This document shows, one piece after another, positions 56,829 to 64,000 of a DNA stretch of 64,000 nt. The stretch covers positions 124,001 through 188,000 of the forward strand of contig JALQPE010002096.1 of the NCBI GenBank assembly GCA_030407315.1, read 5' to 3'. The translations under genes and the position numbers were made by a program. The number at the start of each line of letters is the position of its first letter. The first letter of the stretch is position 1. The stretch comes from Asparagopsis taxiformis. Taxonomy: Eukaryota > Rhodophyta > Florideophyceae > Bonnemaisoniales > Bonnemaisoniaceae. The notes beneath the pieces are model-generated. The model was not told where the DNA came from. It made no database searches and saw only the letters and a program-made list of their open reading frames with translations.

Positions 56829-59741
56829 TCAAGTTTTCCTTGTCATGTTCTTCAAGTTGGTCACCTCTGCTTTGACCACGGATGCCAAAAATGGATGACG
56901 TCGCAAATTGGCTGGCGAAGGTCTTTCTGCGGGATCCCATACCCAACAAGTCTTCAGGAAATCACGCAACACCGGACTCAATTTCTTCGGAATCGCTGGC
57001 ATTCTATCCTGCGTCATTCGGAACAATGCCACATGTGGTCGCAAATTGTGGTATGGTCTTCTTCCCGTTGCCAACTCCAATACCGTGCATCCAAGCGACC
57101 AAATATCCACAGACTTTCCATACGGCCGCCCCTCAATCATTTCGGGAGCAATGTACCACGGAGTGCCAACCAGTGAATTTCCGGTCATAGTTGGAACATC
57201 TACCGCAGACGACACCCCAAAGTCCGTGATCTTAATCACACCGTCCGGATTGACCAGGATATTAGCAGGCTTGACGTCACGATGCGTCACGCCACATTTG
57301 TGCAGATAGTCCAATCCATCCACTATCTGCTGTGTAATGCACGCAACCATGTGCTCTGGGAATTTCGAAATCTGCGACAAATGGTCTGCTAGTGACCAAC
57401 CCGGAATGTACTCCGCAACAAGGTTCAGTTCCCCATTTTCACCGAAGAAACAACCGCGATAGCTCACAATGTTCTTGTGTGATAGTCCATCCCAGATACG
57501 CTGTTCCTTGATGGCTCGCCGCGCAGCCAGTTCTGCCTTCTTCCGCGCCTCCGCAGTCGATGTGTTCAGCGGGTGGAATCGCTTCACCGCTACAAGCTCC
57601 CCGTTACGCTGGTTCTTTGCCAGGAATACCGTTGCGAATCCACCCCGTCCCAGAGGCACGCCCATCTCATATACATCTTCCCCCTCGTCGCCACCTTCAT
57701 CCGCGTCGCTCCCTGTACGATCATGCCCAGTACCACTGCGCTCAGTTCCGTGGAAAAGGCCCCCATTCGGCGGCCGCGTCACTGCATTGCACACAGCTGA
57801 CCATACCGCAAGCACCCAGTTTCCATCACTTCGTCCCTTGCCATCCGAAGACTCGATGATTTTCGCCTTGGGAATATTGTCCATTCTGTATGGCTCACTG
57901 GTTGCATGTTCTCGCTGCGCAAAGTGCCCATTCGAAGAGTCGTGATGACTGGGTGCAGAGTCTGGCCGAGCCCTGCTCTCTTGTGCCATGCTACGCTCTG
58001 TCCGCGGTCTCCTTTGCATCTCAGGAAGGTACAGCGGTGTATGTCCGAAAGTTGATCCCGAGCTATTATGAGATCTTTCTTTTCGCTCACGTTCCAAGCG
58101 TTCCCTATGTGGCACCGGCCTTGGAACAGACAGCAGACGACCGGATGGACGGAAAGCAGCCACATTAGGGCTCTCCATGTCTGGCACGCTGTTTGGTATA
58201 TCTTGTTGAGCGGATGCAAGCGGACCGGCCTGGAACAGATACTCCTTGGAACGCTCACCCAGCCCAGCAATGGTCTGCGGAAAGTCGTCTTTCCTCTCTG
58301 CACTGGCTTCTACTTTGACGCGGCGACCCAGGTCGTACAAGTGGGCAGTACATTTTCCCAAGGTGGCGTCCTGGCGAATCTTGATTCCAATTTCACGCAA
58401 AACGGATGCACGGAAGCCTGGACCGCCTTGGGCAATGATGAGCAGTCCACGGAAAGCCTCTGTTTTGAGTTGTTGAGGTGCATTTTCATCATCTCCGTAT
58501 GCCTCGATGAAAGCCATGACGCCGCCGCGGTTGATCAGGTGTTGAGCAGCGCCCTTGCTGTTGACGCACAGGTTGCTGGTGGTACGCAGAAGATCAATAG
58601 CTAGGTTGATGCTCTTATCGGTATGTTCGGTATCCTGCTCCATGGTTATAATTCGTTCAACAATGCGATCGACACCGTTTGAACTGTTGATGGCTTCTCT
58701 ACCGATCTTCGAAGTGGCAATGTTTCCGAGGAAGCGAGTGGCTTCTGACACAATTTCGTCATCCTTAGAGGTCTCAATGATGCGCAACATGATTGCAATA
58801 CAGCCATCTGCAATGAGCAGCATTAGCCACTTGTGATCTAGACTAAATTCGGCAAGAGCTCTGCAAGCATGGAAGCGACATGCCTGATCTTCAGCTTGTT
58901 GGGCAGCCTCGGACAGAGCCTCAAGTCCGCCATGCTTCTTTATGTAGGCCTGGAACTGGAGTCCATGCCTACTGAAATTGGCGAGTGCAGCAGTGCACTC
59001 AACAATCTCCACATGACCCTTGCCAATACCACTGTGTAGGGTGACTATGAGGAGACGAATCAAGTCGGAGTGGCGAGCAATTACCAAAGCATTTTCCTGG
59101 CTGAAGGCCGCCATGTTTCGAACCGCGCGAGCAGAAAGTCGCCAACACTCATGTATGGAGAGCAAGTCGTGTCCAGACGAGAGCTGATTAATGTCAAACT
59201 CTAGAGCGCCCTGCAACACGAGGAGATAATCAGCATGAGCGAGGGCAGCCGCTGGTTGAGGATCGACAGTCAATCTTGCAATAACCAATGCGGACAAACG
59301 GAGTAAGCTAGGATGATTGTGCTGCAGCGCGGATTGAAAGGCGTGAACGAGCCCCTTGCCACCGTCCTGAATGACGGCTAGCCGACGACCGTCTTGAGCA
59401 GCGAGGTCGGCAACAGATTTTAGGACGCGTTTGAGGTAGGCAATGTCATTGGCAGCTGAATTTGGTTGCGGGGCGTTTTTGGCAGGGGGCGGGTCGTGGA
59501 GGGCAGGCGGATTGGCAGAGGCGTTCTCCTTGTTTCGATGGGAGGATTGAAGACGGGGCATCGCTCGCGGATGGGGCGTCGGGGGATAGCGACGAGGCGA
59601 ATGAACTATGTGCTGCACGGCGGAACGAATGTGTTGTGATGACATGTCGGAGTGCATCGGTCGCTTGTTTTGCTGGAGCGGCATGTGTTGGTCGTCATCA
59701 GTGAGCGGCTTTTTCTTGCGCAGTCTGGTTATCGCTTTCAT
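56829..59741 (-). CDS. armadillo-repeat plus C-terminal STE-type protein kinase
   Basis: A 970-aa single-exon protein. The first 110 residues are basic and disordered. Residues about 110-480 are helical repeats with armadillo-like units (for example A-L-V-I-A-R-L, A-R-A-V-R-N-M-A, A-T-R-F-L-G-N-I-A). A Ser/Arg/Pro-rich linker follows. The kinase domain (about 673-955) is complete: G-R-G-G-F-A-T-V, the V-A-V-K-R-F lysine, H-R-D-V-K-P-A-N, I-T-D-F-G-V-S-S and G-T-P-W-Y-I-A-P-E, which places it in the MAP3K/STE11-STE20 group. In plant MAP3K-epsilon and fungal Cdc7/Cdc15-type kinases the kinase is N-terminal and the helical repeats follow, so the order here is reversed. A role in a MAPK or septation-like cascade is inferred. 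Confidence 0.9.
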   Translation of the reverse strand: MKAITRLRKKKPLTDDDQHMPLQQNKRPMHSDMSSQHIRSAVQHIVHSPRRYPPTPHPRAMPRLQSSHRNKENASANPPALHDPPPAKNAPQPNSAANDIAYLKRVLKSVADLAAQDGRRLAVIQDGGKGLVHAFQSALQHNHPSLLRLSALVIARLTVDPQPAAALAHADYLLVLQGALEFDINQLSSGHDLLSIHECWRLSARAVRNMAAFSQENALVIARHSDLIRLLIVTLHSGIGKGHVEIVECTAALANFSRHGLQFQAYIKKHGGLEALSEAAQQAEDQACRFHACRALAEFSLDHKWLMLLIADGCIAIMLRIIETSKDDEIVSEATRFLGNIATSKIGREAINSSNGVDRIVERIITMEQDTEHTDKSINLAIDLLRTTSNLCVNSKGAAQHLINRGGVMAFIEAYGDDENAPQQLKTEAFRGLLIIAQGGPGFRASVLREIGIKIRQDATLGKCTAHLYDLGRRVKVEASAERKDDFPQTIAGLGERSKEYLFQAGPLASAQQDIPNSVPDMESPNVAAFRPSGRLLSVPRPVPHRERLERERKERSHNSSGSTFGHTPLYLPEMQRRPRTERSMAQESRARPDSAPSHHDSSNGHFAQREHATSEPYRMDNIPKAKIIESSDGKGRSDGNWVLAVWSAVCNAVTRPPNGGLFHGTERSGTGHDRTGSDADEGGDEGEDVYEMGVPLGRGGFATVFLAKNQRNGELVAVKRFHPLNTSTAEARKKAELAARRAIKEQRIWDGLSHKNIVSYRGCFFGENGELNLVAEYIPGWSLADHLSQISKFPEHMVACITQQIVDGLDYLHKCGVTHRDVKPANILVNPDGVIKITDFGVSSAVDVPTMTGNSLVGTPWYIAPEMIEGRPYGKSVDIWSLGCTVLELATGRRPYHNLRPHVALFRMTQDRMPAIPKKLSPVLRDFLKTCWVWDPAERPSPANLRRHPFLASVVKAEVTNLKNMTRKT

Positions 59742-59988
59742 GATGTGGAATATGTCCGTTTTGCGTTTGACGTGCGTGCGTTGAGAAGCGGACGGCCTCT
59801 AGTTGAAGCAATTTGATACGAGGTTGTCTTCACCGCAACCTGTTGAGATCGTCCAATGAACGGACCGTTACACGCGTATAAGTGACGATAATTGGCGCAA
59901 CGTGTGTTGATCGCTACATGCCGATTTTCACTCCATATGATATGACCGTTTACTAGCACTCGATCCTAATTGGCTACAATTGTACCAA

Positions 59989-60930
59989 TCACTGCTTTGC
60001 AACTTTCTGCAAATCGCGAACACACCACACTAAATACTCCAACCCATTCATTCTCTTCGAAGCGACAACTCTCGCTCCGTCCCACACCCCCACGTCGCCA
60101 TTCTCCGCCGCCACTTGTTGCCCCAGTCGCTTACGCAAGAACATCCTCCGCACACGTCCGACATCATCGTGCCACTCGGGCTCCTGCATTTCACATTCGA
60201 ATCCCCGTCTGGCGTACAACAATTTAGCGCCCTCATTCTTCCCATCGACGTGCAAACAAACCGCCGTGCGTCCCCACGCCTCGCTCGCAAATCGCTCTGC
60301 GCATTCCACCAATCTCCCTCCGATCCCCCTGCGTCGATACTCGCTACAAACCGCCAAATTTCCAATATACGCCGCACGTTCCCGCCCGTCATCCGCCTCT
60401 CTTGCCGCACCATTACGCGCCCGCAACGCGTTCTGCTCCCAGACGCGCACCTCGCTCGCCAGCCCGCCCGCGAGCACGCGCGGCAAGTCGACCAGCCCCA
60501 TCTCCACGCAGCCGACCACCGCGCCGTTGTCGCCGTCCACCGCGACGAATATCACATGCTCCTTGCGAAACTCGTCGCCGATTCCCAGCCGCTCCGGCTC
60601 CACTAGCCGCTTCGAAAACTGTCCGACCAGCTCCATGTACGACAATCGCTCGTAGAGCGCAATTGTGTACCTCGTTCCCGGCATGCGCCGCCCGAAAAAT
60701 GCCGTCTGCAGCCACTGAACCCCCGCGTCTTCCGCCAGAAACGCGCGTGTCAACATGCGCGCTAGCGGCCGAAGATCGTCCGCACACGCCACTCGCACAT
60801 CGACCGCCCGTCGAACCGCGCATGCATACGTCGTGCAGATGGGTCGCGCGCGTAGCGCCGTGCGCAATTGCGGCCGTCGGAGATGGCGCGCTGCCGTGTT
60901 AGGCAGGAACGCTGTTGCTTGCACACTCAT
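59989..60930 (-). CDS. plastid GNAT-family N-acetyltransferase
   Basis: A 313-aa protein. An Arg/Ala-rich leader of about 40 residues looks like a plastid transit peptide. The GNAT core includes V-R-V-A-C-A-D-D-L-R-P-L-A at the start, V-V-G-C-V-E-M-G in strand 3, the acetyl-CoA-binding loop R-R-R-G-I-G-G-R-L (motif A, preceded by I-G-N-L-A-V), and V-D-G-K-N-E-G-A-K-L-L-Y-A-R-R-G-F in motif B. Plastid GNATs of this kind acetylate N-termini or lysines of plastid proteins in plants. Coding DNA is very GC-rich compared with its neighbours. A C-terminal tail of about 45 residues lies outside the core. It ends close to an E/W-rich Trp-containing segment with no known motif. Confidence 0.85.
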   Translation of the reverse strand: MSVQATAFLPNTAARHLRRPQLRTALRARPICTTYACAVRRAVDVRVACADDLRPLARMLTRAFLAEDAGVQWLQTAFFGRRMPGTRYTIALYERLSYMELVGQFSKRLVEPERLGIGDEFRKEHVIFVAVDGDNGAVVGCVEMGLVDLPRVLAGGLASEVRVWEQNALRARNGAAREADDGRERAAYIGNLAVCSEYRRRGIGGRLVECAERFASEAWGRTAVCLHVDGKNEGAKLLYARRGFECEMQEPEWHDDVGRVRRMFLRKRLGQQVAAENGDVGVWDGARVVASKRMNGLEYLVWCVRDLQKVAKQ

Positions 60931-61018
60931 GGTTGGTTGGCATCAATATGACGCACATCTTGAGATGCGAGCTGGATGCATTCTACTTGGATTATTTTAA
61001 TTATGTACAACAATAAAA

Positions 61019-62059
61019 TCAACTATCGTCCAACACATTCTTCAAACTCAACTGCGCACTAGTCAGTGCCTTCTTCTTTGTCAGGCATTCAAACGCAAAC
61101 TCAAATCTCGCCAGCGTGTTGGTCATATCGCGTGCCTGTCGCATATCTTCCTCCGCACATTCCAAGCATCTCAGTACGCCAAAACTAAAACTCTCCGCCC
61201 GTTGGCACCACACTTCCCTCGTCGCCACCGGCGTTTGTCTCCACTCTTCCTCCAATATCTCGCGGTCGTATTTGCCCGGCGCCCAAACAGCAAGTTCCTG
61301 TTCCATCATAATCCTCCGCGTTCCAGGCGCTTCAAGCTTGCGCATCAAAGACGCCACCTGCTTCACCTCTTGCCAAACCATCCATTCCAACTCGGCGAGC
61401 GCCCTTCGATCCGCAATCTCCCAGCACGACCAATCATGAACCATGCTACATTCGCCCGTCATCAACTTCCATAACTGACCGCAATCACCACCCGCCGAGA
61501 CCGCGAGTACGTCAAAGCGACAAGTGCAACGAGCTTCAACCATCATCTTTGGCACCCGTTCCGTCTGCGCATCTGCACCGTCGCCGTCCTCTTCCACAAC
61601 GTTTTTCACCTGCAGGATGGACAGCAGCGCCCCGCGCGGCTTCTTTGTGCTCGACGACGACCAGTCCGACACGTTAACGCACCCGAACAGCGTGGAGCCG
61701 GACTGCAGAATTGCGTGGAATAGAGAATAGTCCAGCGCGACTTGTCGCACCTCGCCCGGTGTTAACATGTACCTTTCATTGGGCACGTTGACAAGCTGCA
61801 GGTTGAATTTCTCGTACTCAGTGGACATGCAGAGGATTGCTTTCGAATTTTTGATTGCTGCCACCCGTGCTCGCCGTTGTACGCCAGATTTGGACGTTGC
61901 GTAGTGTTTCGTCAATGGATTGCTGACTACGTCCTTCCCGTGACGCATTGAACGCCCAAACGTGACCGAATTTGGAACCCACAATAGACACATCTTTGTT
62001 GTTCCAATCCGCAATGGAATAGTGCTACCAACGCTCGCGACCCTCAAACGGCAAGTCAT
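61019..62059 (-). CDS. LON N-terminal-domain protein, probably plastid
   Basis: A 346-aa protein from ATG 62059; the frame upstream starts only at TTG. About 85 Arg/Ser/Thr-rich residues look like a transit peptide. The LON substrate-binding domain is suggested by F-N-L-Q-L-V-N-V-P-N-E-R-Y-M-L-T-P-G-E, a G-S-T-L-F-G-C-V-N-V strand, and a V-E-A-R-C-T-C-R-F-D-V-L strand matching the usual G-x-x-R-F. No AAA+ ATPase or Ser-Lys protease domain follows; instead there is a helical region with two long helices. Stand-alone LON-domain proteins occur in cyanobacteria and plastids, with unclear roles. Divergence is high, so the assignment is moderate. Confidence 0.6.
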   Translation of the reverse strand: MTCRLRVASVGSTIPLRIGTTKMCLLWVPNSVTFGRSMRHGKDVVSNPLTKHYATSKSGVQRRARVAAIKNSKAILCMSTEYEKFNLQLVNVPNERYMLTPGEVRQVALDYSLFHAILQSGSTLFGCVNVSDWSSSSTKKPRGALLSILQVKNVVEEDGDGADAQTERVPKMMVEARCTCRFDVLAVSAGGDCGQLWKLMTGECSMVHDWSCWEIADRRALAELEWMVWQEVKQVASLMRKLEAPGTRRIMMEQELAVWAPGKYDREILEEEWRQTPVATREVWCQRAESFSFGVLRCLECAEEDMRQARDMTNTLARFEFAFECLTKKKALTSAQLSLKNVLDDS

Positions 62060-62716
62060 GTTACGAATAATTTCTCTCTGTCGACTCAAGCAGAGATATT
62101 GAGCTCAAACTAGACCTTCACACTCGTCTACTCTCCTTTGAGGTTGGCTTCGGTACGCCACCATGATTGGCAAAGTTTTGCAAATATTTTCAAATAAATA
62201 TGTTACGTCCCCGACGCGACCGAGATTCCGAATTCGAATGACCTCGATGCCCAAATCTATCTACATCTCTTGGCTTCTCTGGAATCAACCAAATCATTCT
62301 CCATCACCTTTCTCCGAACCATTTTGATTTGATTCAAAACTCTCAGTAAAGTGTGATGATGCTTTCGCGACCTTCGACATTTCTCCATGAAATCTTCTCA
62401 TACAACCTGTTATCGCGAGACAAGTGCAATTCAGAGAACAGGTACTTCCAAACCCATGATGATCAACATACATCACACGTCACATCGAGCATGAAAAAAT
62501 TTAGTGCCATTGGAAGCAGCCGTGGACTAGCGAAGAGACATCTGAAGGGCGTGAAATTTTTTCGCCCCCAACTTACTCTCGCGATTTTGCGCTTGAATTT
62601 GAAACGCCTCAAAACATGTGGGTAGAAGTAGCTATCAGACGTGAAGAGCCAGTCAGGTTTGAGAGTCTAGCCAGGGTTGCTTGTCGCTTTAACTTGCTTG
62701 TTCAGTGATTGGCATA
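62060..62716. other. intergenic, nothing recognised
   Basis: 650 bp. A 90-codon plus frame (62353-62625) has no supporting features. Confidence 0.45.
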
Positions 62717-63049
62717 ATGTCAGAATACCAACATATTGAAATTGATCATGATTTGTATGGAAGAGGTTTCGATGGTGTTCATGGAGTCGACGCTGAGAAG
62801 ATTACCAAAATACAGGCATTACACAGTTTGAAAGCGTTTCAAGATTACAGAGCAAAGGTTTTGAAGGGCGAGGTGATCGACTATGATCTGTATGGGCGTG
62901 GTGACCCACGTATATTCGGAAGGAATTCAGACCAAATCAACTTGAAGCAAGCAAAACACACGCTGAATTCCAGAGGAGGCGAGAAAGCATCTCGGCGAGC
63001 TGTGGTGTTTCCTGTCGCCTTGATGATGAAACTTCGAGGCGCAAAATAA
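62717..63049 (+). CDS. small orphan protein with duplicated DLYGRG motif
   Basis: A 110-aa protein from ATG 62717 that I do not recognise. It contains two copies of an about 30-residue unit: [IE]-D-H-D-L-Y-G-R-G near residue 11 and I-D-Y-D-L-Y-G-R-G near residue 57. In each copy a G and an I precede a Q-A-x-H-[ST]-L helix about 25 residues later (I-Q-A-L-H-S-L in copy 1, K-Q-A-K-H-T-L in copy 2). Charged helices connect the copies, and the C-terminus is basic. It lacks a signal peptide or membrane segment. Coding status is supported by the internal duplication. Function is unknown. Confidence 0.55.
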   Translation: MSEYQHIEIDHDLYGRGFDGVHGVDAEKITKIQALHSLKAFQDYRAKVLKGEVIDYDLYGRGDPRIFGRNSDQINLKQAKHTLNSRGGEKASRRAVVFPVALMMKLRGAK

Positions 63050-64000
63050 GTAGCGTTAAAAAGATCGGACGGGATGCACGCATGCAGATTGAGCATGCGT
63101 CGTGGCCACGGCGCAGAGCTAACTCGCTCATTACAGATAACAGTTCGTCACTCACAACGAAAGTCCAGCGTGTTGTTGGACTTTAACGCAGACAGGCGAG
63201 ACAACGCACCGTGGGGTGCTCATTCGTTGCATGACTCATGCTCAAGCATGACATGTGCAACAAACGGGCCGTTGAATTGGAAACCATCAAAAGAATCTGC
63301 GCTTGCATTGAATTTGTTGAAGCAATTTCCTGATTAAACAACCCGTGTTCTTTTGTCCGACTTCCCCATTCGACGGCATGTTCCAAGCACCACCGCGTCG
63401 ACCACAGCCAGTAGCTTGGGCGTGCGTGTTCGCCACTGAATTTCCTCCTAGCCACACCCCCCACTTCGCGTCGTCCACAATGTCGCCACACACCTTCATG
63501 TAAAAACGGCTGCATCTCGATCCTCCTGTATGCCATGTGGCCAAACAACTCTCAGTCACACTTGAATGCCGCTCGAGAATAGACGCATAACATGTTGCCC
63601 TCTTGCACGTCCGTCCTGCACACCAATCACATCCCCTGCGCCCGCCCCTTTGCTTTCGCCTCGACGCTATGAGCATTTGCAATTCGACTTACTATGTTGT
63701 TCCTAAGACTAAATCTTTCTGATTACAGTATTACGAGAATTTCTTCCATGCCGTTGTTTGAATGTTACATAGTACATCTACACGAAGCGGTGTCGCACAA
63801 TTTGTATTTCAAACTATGTGCAAAAGAAGCTTCGATGAGACATCAATTCTGCCTGTCGAGTCCCACTGACATAAAATCTCATCAAATCCGTGCGTGGACA
63901 CTCCAATTACATGTTACACGGTGCAACTCTCTCACTTGCAGAGAGCACGCAAGAAAAGCCACGCATGTCGTAATATTGCACTTCCATTTGCCCTCATACA
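63050..64000. other. 3' end of the window, nothing recognised
   Basis: About 950 bp. Minus-strand frames at 63183-63548 and 63287-63682 overlap each other and resemble no family. The region is AT-richer from 63690 on. Confidence 0.4.

Noticed and set aside
63183..63682. Two overlapping minus-strand frames
   Set aside because: They overlap in different frames and resemble no protein family.

Overview
This is nuclear DNA from a eukaryotic alga. The evidence is classic eukaryotic genes (MCM5, RTF1, XPC/RAD4, tubulin cofactor B, V-ATPase subunit A, ER glucosidase I, C2H2 and RING fingers), short GT-AG introns, and several proteins that start with plastid-type transit peptides (a two-domain glyoxalase I, a DnaJ-type zinc-finger protein, a SET methyltransferase, a GNAT acetyltransferase, a YbaB-family protein). 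Most genes are single ORFs. The introns I could place are few and about 50-100 bp, usually with GTAYGT or GTAAGT donors, and GC is moderate. A bacterial-type cellulose synthase-like GT2 enzyme also fits. The best guess is a mesophilic unicellular red alga, but this is inference and other intron-poor algae are not excluded.

Layout. 1-15 kb: the 3' end of a YbaB-family gene; a 2.6 kb gene-poor stretch; a cellulose synthase-like gene; tRNA-Val(CAC); a secreted Cu/Zn superoxide dismutase; tubulin-folding cofactor B; a polytopic membrane protein; proteasome chaperone PSMG3 facing complex I subunit NDUFA5; and a tandem pair of BAR-like coiled-coil proteins. 15-27 kb: a membrane RING protein; VMA21 and TRMO only 36 bp apart on one strand; two head-to-head half-size ABCA transporters; and MCM5 behind a perfect inverted pair of E2F-type sites. 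27-36 kb: a small secreted Cys-rich orphan; a 3.7 kb stretch without a supportable gene; a single-pass membrane protein with an Hsp20-like lumenal domain; and a SAM/iron-type mitochondrial carrier family member. 36-49 kb: RTF1, XPC/RAD4, COX5B, a plastid DnaJ zinc-finger protein, a hydrophobic membrane protein, tRNA-Arg(ACG), a second membrane RING protein, glyoxalase I and GH63 glucosidase I. 49-64 kb: a three-exon C2H2 protein, three-exon V-ATPase subunit A, a weak multi-exon candidate, a MORN2-J-domain fusion, a SET methyltransferase, an ARM-repeat/STE kinase fusion, a GNAT, a LON-domain protein, and an orphan with a duplicated DLYGRG motif.

The genes are mostly housekeeping and do not form one pathway. 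Thematic links are DNA replication, repair and transcription (MCM5, XPC, RTF1), V-ATPase synthesis and assembly (VMA1, VMA21), respiration (NDUFA5, COX5B) and carbonyl/oxidative stress (SOD, glyoxalase). Packing is tight where genes converge (50-80 bp between stop codons), but several 1-4 kb stretches appear empty. I see no CRISPR array, prophage or intact transposon. No single novel system stands out. The best leads are the MCM5 promoter palindrome, the unusual domain fusions (ARM-kinase, MORN2-J, XPC with a C-terminal zinc motif), the paralogous pairs and the orphan proteins.
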